14,130 bases of DNA from positions 1 to 14,130 of the forward strand of contig URQO01000050.1 in NCBI GenBank assembly GCA_900550135.1, read 5' to 3'. A program made the translations under genes and the position numbers. This stretch comes from an uncultured Eubacterium sp. GTDB lineage: Bacteria > Bacillota > Clostridia > Lachnospirales > Lachnospiraceae. The notes below the pieces were generated by a model. The model was given only the letters and a program-made list of their open reading frames with translations. It was not told the origin of the DNA and ran no database searches. Positions 1 through 7,436 of the stretch are shown here, piece after piece; position 1 is the stretch's first letter; every line of letters begins with the position of its first letter.

Positions 1-49
1 GCGACCACCGAGATCTACACTCTTTCCCTACACGACGCTCTTCCGATCT
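1..49 (+). other. Illumina P5/TruSeq adapter contamination at contig end
   Basis: The first 49 bases match the Illumina universal (P5) adapter from its internal GCGACCACCGAGATCTACAC part through the terminal GCTCTTCCGATCT, recalled from memory as a known sequence. Genomic sequence begins at about base 50. Translated on the minus strand it gives the tail EIGRASCRERV, a recognisable adapter-derived peptide. The window therefore starts at an untrimmed contig end, and nothing to the left of base 50 is biological. Confidence 0.97.
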
Positions 50-626
50 CCATACATCCGCCTACACCCAAATCTTTTCCAATATCATGGCACAATGTTC
101 TAATATATGTACCCTTTGAGCATGTCACATGCATATCTACTCTTGGCAAATCAATGTTTGTCACTGTTATGTCTATTATTTTACAATGTCTTGGAGGACG
201 TTCAATTGTCTCTCCTCTTCTTGCAAGATTGTACAATTTTTCCCCGCCTATTTTTATAGCTGAAAACATCGGTGGAATCTGCTCATAATCTCCAATATAA
301 CTTTTAACTGTTTTGAATACTTCATCTTCAGTTAATTTATCAAGCTGTTCTTTTGAAGCCTGATTTACTACCTGACCTGTAGTATCCTGTGTATCAGTTT
401 CTGTTCCAAGCAGTAATGTTGCTTCGTATGTTTTATCTTTTTCTGACAAAATATCGCACAACTTTGTAGCCTTTCCAAGACAAACCGGAAGCACCCCTAC
501 TGCATTTGGATCCAGCGTTCCCATATGTCCAATCTTTTTCTGTTTAAGTATACCTCGAAGCTTTGCAACCACATCATGGGATGTATACCCCGGCTCCTTA
601 TATACATTTATCACTCCACTAATCAT
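50..626 (-). CDS. truB: tRNA pseudouridine(55) synthase TruB, 3'-truncated by contig end
   Basis: TruB converts U55 in the T-loop of tRNAs to pseudouridine. About 192 genuine residues are present, where the family usually has about 290-310. The N-terminal catalytic part is intact: a GVINVYKEPGYTSHDVV start, then HMGTLDPNAVGVLP with the catalytic Asp at residue 39, then the conserved KGTYIRTLCHDIG segment near 170-182. The last genuine codon is Met192 in GVGGCM. The open frame continues to base 15 only because the adapter happens to be open, so the final 11 residues are artefact, and the rest of the catalytic domain plus the C-terminal PUA-like region is missing. The gene is last of the visible operon, 32 bp after nrnA; ribF often follows in relatives but cannot be seen here. 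The identification is secure; the apparent stop is not real. Confidence 0.95.
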
Positions 627-658
627 AGTTTATTCTATTTATTCCTTTTTAAGTTTTA

Positions 659-1603
659 TTAAATCTGCTCTTTTATTTTATCAAGAACTGTAGTTATTGC
701 ATTTTCAAGATTTGTCTCAATATCAAATCCGGCTGCTCTTACATGACCGCCACCACCGAATGATACTGCTATTTCACTAACATCAACATATTTTTTTGAA
801 CGAAGACTTACTTTAAATTTATTTTCATCTAACTGATAAATAAACATGGCAACTTCTACTCCATCCACGTTTCTGATGGCTGATATAACAATATCCAAAT
901 CACCGGTTGTTACACCGTATTTTTCCATCATCTCTGTAGTACAGTAACCATATATGCATTTGCCATCCATAACCAGCTTTGTATTTGCCTGAATCTGGGA
1001 TGTAATCATCATCTGAGCATATGTTTTTCTGTAATATGTTTCTTCTAAAATTTCATTTACATCTACACCATGTTCAATCATACTTGCTGCAATACGCATA
1101 GTCTTTGGCGATGTTGACTGAAATCTGAAAACGCCTGAATCATGGGCTATTCCCATATATAAAGGTTCAGCAACTGATTTGTCAATTATGTCATCTTCCA
1201 ACAAATCATACAATACCTCGCTTGCTGAACTTGCATCAGGTAAAATATAGTTATAATCTGCATATCCTGAATTACTTTTGTGATGATCAACACAGGCTGT
1301 TCTTTTTGCATTTGTAAAAAATGGCAAATTCTGCCCCAATCTGTCAAGGCTTGCAGTATCAAGAGATATAAACAAATCAAATACTGTTCCATCATAACCA
1401 TTTGTATCTATACAGTCTGCATTTTTAATAATGCTAAACTTACTGTCCACACTTTCCAAATACACATGTACATCCAAATCTTCCCTGTTTTTTGCAAGAT
1501 AATTGTATAATGCCATACATGAGCCTACACAGTCTCCGTCAGGTCTGATATGTCCTGCAATACCAATTGTTTTTGCATCACCAATAATTTCATTAATCTT
1601 CAT
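659..1603 (-). CDS. nrnA: DHH/DHHA1 phosphoesterase, NrnA-type nanoRNase / pAp phosphatase
   Basis: The 314-residue length is typical of NrnA, which degrades 2-5 nt RNAs left by mRNA decay and dephosphorylates 3'-phosphoadenosine 5'-phosphate in the cytoplasm. The DHH domain shows GHIRPDGDCVGS (residues 17-28) with the metal-binding His and Asp residues, an Asp in ISLDTASLDRLG (about residue 82), and the signature VDHHKSN (105-111). The C-terminal DHHA1 domain carries the substrate-binding GGGGHVRAAGF loop (283-293). Translation starts at ATG 9 bp after rbfA, with an AAGGTAG ribosome site overlapping that gap, so it is almost certainly co-transcribed with rbfA. An nrnA gene between rbfA and truB is a common clostridial arrangement. 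The family is certain; the exact substrate range is inferred from the family. Confidence 0.93.
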   Translation of the reverse strand: MKINEIIGDAKTIGIAGHIRPDGDCVGSCMALYNYLAKNREDLDVHVYLESVDSKFSIIKNADCIDTNGYDGTVFDLFISLDTASLDRLGQNLPFFTNAKRTACVDHHKSNSGYADYNYILPDASSASEVLYDLLEDDIIDKSVAEPLYMGIAHDSGVFRFQSTSPKTMRIAASMIEHGVDVNEILEETYYRKTYAQMMITSQIQANTKLVMDGKCIYGYCTTEMMEKYGVTTGDLDIVISAIRNVDGVEVAMFIYQLDENKFKVSLRSKKYVDVSEIAVSFGGGGHVRAAGFDIETNLENAITTVLDKIKEQI

Positions 1604-1612
1604 AAAACTACC

Positions 1613-1966
1613 TTATTTACCTTCATTAATTTCTTTTATAAGTTTATCCATCTTCATGCCGTACTCAATAGATTCATCCATAATAAATCTAATTTCAGGT
1701 GTATTTCTAAGATTGACTGTTCTTGCAAGCTCACGACGTATAAATCCTGCAGCACTTTTAAGTCCTGCCATTGTATCAGCCTTTGCCTGTTCATCGCCAA
1801 GAACACTTATAAATGCTTTACATGTCTTTAAGTCAGGTGCAACTTCCACTGCCGTAACAGTAGTCATAATACCAATACGTGGGTCTTTCAACTCACGTAT
1901 GATATTACTAAGTTCACGCTGTACTTCGCCATTTATTCTTGTATTTTTAATACTATTTTTTCTCAT
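1613..1966 (-). CDS. rbfA: 30S ribosome-binding factor RbfA
   Basis: RbfA is a small KH-fold protein that binds the 30S subunit during 16S rRNA 5'-end maturation and matters for growth in the cold. The 117-residue product has the usual family length and landmarks: an N-terminal helix with INGEVQRELSNIIRELKDPRIG (quoted residues about 11-32), the strand VTAVEVAPDLKTCKAFISVLG, and the C-terminal RNTPEIRFIMDESIEYGMKMDKLI segment. It begins with ATG 52 bp after the infB stop, behind a modest AGGA-type ribosome site, and ends 9 bp before nrnA. No YlxP-type gene separates it from infB, unlike in Bacillus. Confidence 0.95.
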   Translation of the reverse strand: MRKNSIKNTRINGEVQRELSNIIRELKDPRIGIMTTVTAVEVAPDLKTCKAFISVLGDEQAKADTMAGLKSAAGFIRRELARTVNLRNTPEIRFIMDESIEYGMKMDKLIKEINEGK

Positions 1967-2018
1967 ACCAATTCCTATCTTGTGACAATATCACATAATT
2001 TCTTTCCAAAGAAACCTA

Positions 2019-5018
2019 TTATCTTGGCACCTCTACCATAATATATGCCTCAACCTGGTCTCCTTCGCTAATTTCATTAAAGCCTTCAAATACAAGACCA
2101 CACTCATATCCTGCTTTAACTTCCTTAACGTCATCCTTGTATCTCTTAAGAGAAGCAACAGGGCCTTCAAAAATCTGTTTTCCTTCTCTTGTAATTCTTG
2201 CAGAACATCCTCTTTGCATGAATCCATCAAGAACATAAGATCCACCAATATTTCCAACACCTGAAGCCTTGAATATCTGACGGATTTCTGCATGACCAAT
2301 AACTTTTTCTTCATAAATCGGCTCAAGCATACCCTTCATTGCTCTTTCAATGTCTTCAATAGCATTGTAAATAACTGAGTATAATCTTAAATCAACCTTT
2401 TCGTTGTTTGCTGTAATTTCAGCCTGAGTATCAGGTTTTACGTTAAATCCTAAAATAATTGCATTTGATGTTGAAGCAAGGATAACATCAGACTCGTTAA
2501 TTGCGCCAACACCACCATGGATAATCTTAACTTCAACTTCATCATTTGAAAGTTTAAGCAAGCTCTGTTTTACTGCTTCAACTGAACCCTGAACGTCAGC
2601 CTTAACAATAACGTTAAGTTCTTTAAGAGAACCGGCCTCAATCTGTGAATTAAGGTCATCAAGTGAAATTCTGAATTTGTTTGATTCAAGAAGTTTTTCC
2701 TTGCTGTCTTCAACGAATGTATTAGCGAAATCTTTTGCTTCATTTGCTGTTTCTGTTGAAACAAATACTTCACCTGCGTTTGGAACTCCGCTAAGGCCTA
2801 AAATTTCAACAGGTGTTGATGGTCCTGCTGACTTAATTCTGTTTCCTTTATCATCTGTCATTGCTCTCACTTTACCATGGTTTGCACCGGCAGCAATATG
2901 AGCACCAACTTTCAATGTACCTTTCTGTACTAAAACTGTAGCTACAGGTCCTTTACCTTTGTCAAGTTTTGCTTCAATAACAATACCTCTTGCCTGACGG
3001 TTTGGATTTGCTTTTAATTCTAATACGTCAGCCTGTAAAAGTACCATTTCAAGAAGATCATCAATACCTTCTCTTGTGTGAGCTGAAACCGGAACCATTT
3101 CCACGTCTCCACCCCAGTCAGATGCTAATAATTCATGTTCAGCAAGTCCCTGCTTAACTCTTTCAATATTTGCACCAGGCTTATCAATCTTGTTAATAGC
3201 TACGATAATTTCAATTCCGGCAGCCTTTGCATGGTTGATAGCTTCCACTGTCTGTGGCATAACACCATCATCAGCAGCTACTACAAGGATTGCAATATCT
3301 GTAGACTGGGCACCACGCATACGCATTGCTGTAAATGCCTCATGTCCAGGTGTATCAAGGAATGTAATTGTCTGGTCATTAATCTTAACTACAGAAGCAC
3401 CTATATGCTGTGTAATACCACCTGCTTCACCTGAAATCACATTAGTTTCTCTAATTGCATCAAGAAGTGATGTTTTACCATGATCAACGTGACCCATAAC
3501 ACAAACTACAGGTGGACGTTTTACCATAAGTGATTCATCTTCTTCATCTTCTTTAAGAAGTTCTTCAATCATGTCTACTTTTTCTTCTTTTTCACACATG
3601 ATGTCATAACCCATTGCAATTTCTTCTGCACTGTCAAAGTCGATTTCTGTGTTAACAGTAACCATCTTTCCTTCTAAGAATAACTTCTTAATAAGTGTTG
3701 ATGCTGTCATTTTCATTCTTTCAGCAAGTTCGCCGATTGTAATAAAATCAGGAACCTGAATAATCTTGATTTCTTCTTTTTTCTCTTCTTTCTTCTTTGG
3801 CTTTTCTAATGTTGGCTTAGAGAAATCCCCTTTCTTGCCATTCTTGTTTCTTCTGCCATCTTCGTAATTTTTCTTATTACGCTCCTGTCTGTCCTGACGA
3901 ATTTTATTTTCTCTTGATTTTCTGTTCTTATCCTGAATTGGTTCTGCAGGTGCCTCATTTCTGTCATTTCTTCTAAAATCACGTCTGTCGTTATTGTTTC
4001 TGTTATCGCCGCGGCCATTGTTATTGTTATTTCTAAAGTTGTTGTTTCTATTTCCGTTATTTCTGTTGTCTCTGTTATCTCCACGGTTGTCACGGCCATT
4101 TCCATTGCGGTCCTTGTTGAAATTACGGTTGTCACGACGGTTGTTGTTTCTGTTATCATTTCGGTTGTCGTTTCTGTTTCCGCCATTTCTGTTGTCACGG
4201 TTATCGTTTCTGTTTCCATTATTTCTGTTTCCACCGTTTCTATTGTCTCGGTTATCGTTTCTGTTTCCACCGTTTCTATTGTCTCGGTTATCGTTTCTGT
4301 TTCCACCATTTCTGTTGTCTCGATTGTCGTTTCTGTTTCCATTATTTCTGTCGTTGTTTCTGTTATCACCACGATTGTCATTTTTATTGTCTGACTTTGT
4401 AGAAACAGTATTTTCCTGTTTTACAGAAGTGTTTGTTTTATTTTCCTGTAGCTTATTTTCCTGTGCAGGTGCTACAGTTTCTTTTACTTCTTCTTTTGCT
4501 TCTTCTTTAACTTCTTTTTCAACCTTTTCTTCTGTTTTTGGCTGATTTACAGGTTCTTTTACCACTTCTTTTACTGTTTCCTTTTCAACTTCTTTTGTAA
4601 CTTCTTTTACAGGCTCTTTAGTTTCAGCAGCCACTGTTTCCACTGTTTTTGCTTCCTGCTCATTTACTTCTTCTTTAACAACAGAATTTTCATCTTTGCC
4701 ATGTCTTGAACGATGTTTACGCTCTCCACTTTCACTGCTGTGTCTACGTCTTCTTCTCTCGCCATCTCCATGCTTTCTTTCACCTGTTTTGACAATTCCC
4801 TTACTTGTTATGAGTACTCTTGGTTTTGCCTTTTCTTCTGTTTTTTCTTCTGCGTTTTCTTTTTTACCGCCAAATTTGTCTTTTATATACTTAATATTTT
4901 CTTCGTCAATTGAACTTTGAGCCTTTACTTCCACACCTTTCTTTTCAAGTGTTTCTATAATATCTGAGCTTTTAATGTCCAACTCTTTTGCTAATTCGTG
5001 TACTCTCATCTTTGACAT
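2019..5018 (-). CDS. infB: Translation initiation factor IF-2 with long Asn/Arg/Asp-rich linker
   Basis: IF-2 is the GTPase that places fMet-tRNA on the 30S subunit and promotes subunit joining. The 999-residue protein shows an N-terminal IF2N module (residues 1-50, MRVHELAKELDIKSSDII), a Lys/Glu-rich linker, an Asn/Arg/Asp/Gly-rich low-complexity segment (about 209-352), and a second IF2N module (about 421-450). The GTPase domain follows with GHVDHGKTS near 505, DTPGHEAF near 556 and NKID near 610, then the beta-barrel and C-terminal fMet-tRNA-binding domains ending MVEVPR. It starts at ATG behind a strong CGGAGG site, 13 bp after ylxQ. The catalytic half is ordinary; the linker is unusual because it is built from 12-residue repeats. 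Identity is certain. Confidence 0.98.
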   Translation of the reverse strand: MSKMRVHELAKELDIKSSDIIETLEKKGVEVKAQSSIDEENIKYIKDKFGGKKENAEEKTEEKAKPRVLITSKGIVKTGERKHGDGERRRRRHSSESGERKHRSRHGKDENSVVKEEVNEQEAKTVETVAAETKEPVKEVTKEVEKETVKEVVKEPVNQPKTEEKVEKEVKEEAKEEVKETVAPAQENKLQENKTNTSVKQENTVSTKSDNKNDNRGDNRNNDRNNGNRNDNRDNRNGGNRNDNRDNRNGGNRNDNRDNRNGGNRNNGNRNDNRDNRNGGNRNDNRNDNRNNNRRDNRNFNKDRNGNGRDNRGDNRDNRNNGNRNNNFRNNNNNGRGDNRNNNDRRDFRRNDRNEAPAEPIQDKNRKSRENKIRQDRQERNKKNYEDGRRNKNGKKGDFSKPTLEKPKKKEEKKEEIKIIQVPDFITIGELAERMKMTASTLIKKLFLEGKMVTVNTEIDFDSAEEIAMGYDIMCEKEEKVDMIEELLKEDEEDESLMVKRPPVVCVMGHVDHGKTSLLDAIRETNVISGEAGGITQHIGASVVKINDQTITFLDTPGHEAFTAMRMRGAQSTDIAILVVAADDGVMPQTVEAINHAKAAGIEIIVAINKIDKPGANIERVKQGLAEHELLASDWGGDVEMVPVSAHTREGIDDLLEMVLLQADVLELKANPNRQARGIVIEAKLDKGKGPVATVLVQKGTLKVGAHIAAGANHGKVRAMTDDKGNRIKSAGPSTPVEILGLSGVPNAGEVFVSTETANEAKDFANTFVEDSKEKLLESNKFRISLDDLNSQIEAGSLKELNVIVKADVQGSVEAVKQSLLKLSNDEVEVKIIHGGVGAINESDVILASTSNAIILGFNVKPDTQAEITANNEKVDLRLYSVIYNAIEDIERAMKGMLEPIYEEKVIGHAEIRQIFKASGVGNIGGSYVLDGFMQRGCSARITREGKQIFEGPVASLKRYKDDVKEVKAGYECGLVFEGFNEISEGDQVEAYIMVEVPR
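4180..4338 (-). repeat. 36-bp tandem repeat inside infB
   Basis: Units at 4180-4215, 4231-4266, 4267-4302 and 4303-4338 share a 36-bp period; 4231-4266 and 4267-4302 are identical. A shorter 15-bp partial unit lies at 4216-4230. On the minus strand each full unit encodes a 12-residue block of the type GGNRNDNRDNRN. The period is a multiple of three, so gain or loss of units keeps the IF-2 frame. Confidence 0.93.
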
Positions 5019-5031
5019 CTACTACCTCCGT

Positions 5032-5337
5032 CTATTTATTATCTTCCAACATTTTAATAATTGTTTTGCTAAACCCTTTATCTGTTACTGCAATTGAGGC
5101 ACGCTCTTTATTGCCGGTGCTTTCTCCAAGTTCATGCTTTTTGCCATACACAAAACATGGAATCTGATAATATTTGCATTTATTTAAGAATAACTTTTTT
5201 GTGTTGTCCGAAGCCTCCTCTGATACAATAACCAGATGAACTTTTCCTTTTTTTACAGCACTTTCTACTGAAAATTCTCCAGCCACTGTTTTTCCTGCTC
5301 TTGTTGCAAGACCTATCATTGAAGTTATTTTATTCAT
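5032..5337 (-). CDS. ylxQ: L7Ae-family RNA-binding protein YlxQ
   Basis: This 101-residue protein belongs to the L7Ae/L30e/YbxF family, small cytoplasmic RNA-binding proteins that in archaea recognise kink-turns. Visible family features are the N-terminal IGLATRAGKTVAGEFSVESA segment and the HLVIVSEEASDNTKKLF strand-turn-helix (around residues 34-50). The ATG lies inside the 3' end of rnpM, giving an 8-bp overlap (5330-5337), and the gene ends 13 bp before infB, so translational coupling is likely. Its position between rnpM and infB is the conserved Firmicutes order. The family assignment is firm; its precise RNA target is not known to me. Confidence 0.93.
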   Translation of the reverse strand: MNKITSMIGLATRAGKTVAGEFSVESAVKKGKVHLVIVSEEASDNTKKLFLNKCKYYQIPCFVYGKKHELGESTGNKERASIAVTDKGFSKTIIKMLEDNK

Positions 5338-5605
5338 TAACTTCTCCTAACTGTGACCTTAACTGAGTTATGATTTCTCCATCAATGGCCGTCTTTAAAG
5401 TTTTTTCCAGTGACTTTGTCTTTATGGCTTTTTCAAGACAATCCTTATTGGCACAAATATATGCACCTCTTCCGTTTTGTCTTCCTGTTAAATCCACAAA
5501 TACCTGACCTTCTTTATTTTTAACAACACGTATTAATTCTTTTTTGTTCTTTGCCTGTCTGCAACCAATGCATGTTCTCATCGGCACCTTTTTTGTCTGC
5601 CCCAT
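5330..5605 (-). CDS. rnpM: RNase P modulator RnpM (YlxR, DUF448)
   Basis: The 91-residue protein is a YlxR/DUF448 member, a small nucleic-acid-binding protein reported in B. subtilis to bind RNase P RNA and modulate its activity. Diagnostic features are PMRTCIGCRQ near the N terminus (about residues 8-17) and GRQNGRGAYIC (about 41-51), with further Cys and Lys residues in NKDCLEKAIK. The ATG is 10 bp after nusA, and its AGGAG ribosome site overlaps the nusA stop codon. The gene overlaps ylxQ by 8 bp. Its place directly after nusA is the conserved order. The functional description comes from the family, not from this sequence. Confidence 0.93.
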   Translation of the reverse strand: MGQTKKVPMRTCIGCRQAKNKKELIRVVKNKEGQVFVDLTGRQNGRGAYICANKDCLEKAIKTKSLEKTLKTAIDGEIITQLRSQLGEVNE

Positions 5606-5615
5606 ACTTTGTCTC

Positions 5616-6800
5616 CTATGCTTCTTCTGATTCTTCTACTTCGCCTTCACTGTCATATTCATCATCATAGTATTCACCATCATAATACTCATCATCATAG
5701 TATTCACCATCATAATATTCATCATCGTAGTAATCTTCTTCGTTGAATACGTACTGAATACCTTCTTCCTTTGCCTGTGCCTCGCTCTTAATGTCAATCT
5801 TAAATCCTGTAAGTTTTGCTGCAAGTCGTGCATTCTGTCCTTCCTTACCAATTGCTAATGAAAGCTGTGAATCAGGAACAACTACCAATGCTTCCTTGTT
5901 ATCAGGATCTGCCAATACAGACACAACCTTTGAAGGGCTAAGGGCGTTTTCAATTAAAATAGCCGGATTTTCGCTCCAGTTAATAATATCAATCTTTTCA
6001 TCCTGAAGTTCGTCAACTACAGCGTTTACTCTTGCTCCATTGATACCTACACATGCACCTACTGCATCAACATCTTCATTCTGTGACCAAACTGCCATTT
6101 TTGTTCTTGAGCCTGCTTCTCTTGCAATACTCTTTATTTCAACTGTTCCGTCCTGAATTTCAGTAACTTCCTGTTCAAACAATCTCTTAACCAAACCTGA
6201 ATTTGCTCTTGAAACGTTGATACGTGGTCCCTTGCCATTGTCCTTAACTTCTGTAATGTATAACTTGATTCTGTCATTAGGTCTGAAAAATTCTCCCTTT
6301 GACTGTTCTTTTTCAAGAAGAACTGTGTCAACCTTTCCAATATTTACGCTAATGTTCTTTCCATTAATTCTCTGAACAGTACCTGTAATAATATCATCCT
6401 GCTTTTCGTAATATTCTTCGTAAAGACTCTTTCTTTCTTCTTCTCTGATTTTCTGTAATATACCGTTTTTAGCACTCTGTGTAGCAATACGTCCAAAGTC
6501 TTTTGACTGAATTTCCACATTTACTACATCATCAATGTCATATGAAGCTTTGATGGTTCTTGCATCTTCTAAAGAAATTTCTGATACAGGATCCATTACT
6601 TCTTCAACTACTGTTTTTCTGGAGTAAATATGAAAATCACCAGTTTCTCTGTCCATTGTTACTGCTACGTTATCTGCTTTGTTGAAGTTGTTCTTGTATG
6701 CAACTACAAGGTTGCTTTCAATAGCTTCAAATAGAGATTCCTTGCTAATTCCTTTTTCCTTTTCCAACACGTCTAATGCTGCAATTAATTCCTTGTTCAT
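5616..6800 (-). CDS. nusA: Transcription termination/antitermination factor NusA with acidic Tyr-rich tail
   Basis: NusA binds RNA polymerase and nascent RNA, promoting pausing and intrinsic termination. The 394-residue protein has the N-terminal RNAP-binding domain (1-125), an S1 domain (about 135-200, GTVQRINGKNISVNIGK), KH1 with GINGARV (252-258) and KH2 with AIGKEGQNARLAAKLTG (316-332). The final 41 residues form an acidic Tyr/Asp/Glu tail (354-394) built from a repeated YYDDEYYDGE unit. The acidic AR repeats of proteobacterial NusA are absent, as expected in Firmicutes, which usually end soon after KH2; this tail is an addition. The ATG sits 15 bp after rimP, with AGGAGG overlapping the rimP stop. 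Identity is certain; the tail function is unknown. Confidence 0.97.
   Translation of the reverse strand: MNKELIAALDVLEKEKGISKESLFEAIESNLVVAYKNNFNKADNVAVTMDRETGDFHIYSRKTVVEEVMDPVSEISLEDARTIKASYDIDDVVNVEIQSKDFGRIATQSAKNGILQKIREEERKSLYEEYYEKQDDIITGTVQRINGKNISVNIGKVDTVLLEKEQSKGEFFRPNDRIKLYITEVKDNGKGPRINVSRANSGLVKRLFEQEVTEIQDGTVEIKSIAREAGSRTKMAVWSQNEDVDAVGACVGINGARVNAVVDELQDEKIDIINWSENPAILIENALSPSKVVSVLADPDNKEALVVVPDSQLSLAIGKEGQNARLAAKLTGFKIDIKSEAQAKEEGIQYVFNEEDYYDDEYYDGEYYDDEYYDGEYYDDEYDSEGEVEESEEA
5661..5730 (-). repeat. 30-bp tandem repeat in the nusA 3' end
   Basis: Bases 5661-5690 and 5691-5720 differ at a single position, and a partial third copy runs to 5730. Each unit encodes ten residues of the type YYDDEYYDGE. 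The period keeps the nusA frame. Confidence 0.92.
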
Positions 6801-6815
6801 TTTTCCTTAATCCTC

Positions 6816-7283
6816 CTAAAAATCAATAGTTAATTTGACCAGTGAAACATTTACTCTGTCTAAATTTATTTCACTTCCATCTTCGTCTTCAATAGTAATA
6901 GTTTCTTTATCATAGGACTTTAACAGTCCTACATACTTTTTGTTTCCGTTAAGGCTTCTATACAGATGTACTTCTACTTCTTCACCTATGCTTCTGTCAA
7001 AATCTCTGTCCTTTTTTAACGGACGACCAAGTCCCGGTGAACTTACCTCTAATATATATGACTCACTAATAAAGTCATCTCTGTCTAACAAATCACTTAA
7101 CTCTCTGCTCACTTCCGCAATGTCGTTAATTGTGATTCCACCCGGCTTGTCAATATAAGCACGCAAATACCAGTTGCTTCCTTCTTTAACATATTCCACA
7201 TCTACAAATTCATACCCTTTTTTGTCAAGGATAGGGATAAGTAATGCTTCTGTTTTTGATTCGTATTCTTCTCTTCTAGACAC
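6816..7283 (-). CDS. rimP: Ribosome maturation factor RimP
   Basis: RimP assists assembly of the 30S subunit. The 155-residue product has the usual length and two-domain pattern: LIPILDKKGYEFVDVEYVKEG (about residues 15-35), YIDKPGGITINDIAEVSRELSDLLD, the conserved LEVSSPGLGRPLKKDRDF (about 103-120), and a C-terminal SH3-like barrel. The start is a GTG at 7281-7283, chosen because a near-perfect AAGGAGG lies 5-6 bp upstream (7289-7295) and no good ATG exists nearby. It is the first gene of the operon; its stop overlaps the nusA ribosome site. It follows a promoter at 7371-7399 and a structured leader of about 80 nt. Confidence 0.95.
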   Translation of the reverse strand: MSRREEYESKTEALLIPILDKKGYEFVDVEYVKEGSNWYLRAYIDKPGGITINDIAEVSRELSDLLDRDDFISESYILEVSSPGLGRPLKKDRDFDRSIGEEVEVHLYRSLNGNKKYVGLLKSYDKETITIEDEDGSEINLDRVNVSLVKLTIDF

Positions 7284-7364
7284 CTTAACCTCCTTATGTA
7301 ACTTTTCCTACATAACAAAGAGCGAACCTTTGTGGTTCGCTCCTTCTCATTTAGTCATATCTAC
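7284..7364 (-). promoter_or_regulatory. Structured 5' leader of the rimP-nusA operon, possible attenuator
   Basis: On the minus strand the leader carries a perfect 9-bp GC-rich hairpin (GAGCGAACC and GGTTCGCTC arms at 7320-7328 and 7334-7342, 5-nt loop) followed by a short, interrupted U tract TTTGTT. A second 7-bp hairpin (7294-7300 with 7309-7315) abuts and slightly overlaps the rimP AAGGAGG site. The first resembles a weak intrinsic terminator. In B. subtilis the homologous operon leader is, to my knowledge, controlled by NusA-dependent termination, so autoregulation is a reasonable inference here. Confidence 0.6.
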
Positions 7365-7370
7365 GTTGAT

Positions 7371-7399
7371 ATTGTACTCTTTTGTATTATATGTGTCAA
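7371..7399 (-). promoter_or_regulatory. Sigma-A-type promoter of the rimP-nusA-infB operon
   Basis: On the minus strand, a consensus -35 TTGACA (7394-7399) is separated by exactly 17 bp from -10 TACAAT (7371-7376). The start of transcription would fall near 7364, giving a leader of about 80 nt before the rimP GTG. It lies just beyond the stop of the decayed PqqD gene. Confidence 0.85.
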
Positions 7400-7436
7400 C
7401 AGTTATTTTAACTTTTGTGCTTTTTATAGTTGTTTT

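Noticed and set aside
1503..1985. Plus-strand 160-codon open frame antisense to nrnA and rbfA.
   Set aside because: It covers two well-supported minus-strand genes, lacks a ribosome site, and its composition is what antisense reading of such genes gives.
4180..4338. 36-bp repeat units with a CRISPR-like length.
   Set aside because: The units are directly adjacent or separated by partial units, with no unique spacers. They encode an in-frame amino-acid repeat of IF-2.
3806..4545. Long open frames overlapping the infB repeat (a minus-strand Thr/Glu/Ile-rich one and a plus-strand Leu/Phe/Ser-rich one).
   Set aside because: They are out-of-frame readings of the low-complexity infB repeat, with no ribosome site of their own and no recognisable domain.
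7294..7350. An 18-codon ORF (MRRSEPQRF...) in the rimP leader, with its stop overlapping the rimP ribosome site.
   Set aside because: It has no ribosome site and runs through the hairpin; its arginine and leucine codons do not form a convincing attenuation peptide. Kept only as part of the leader.
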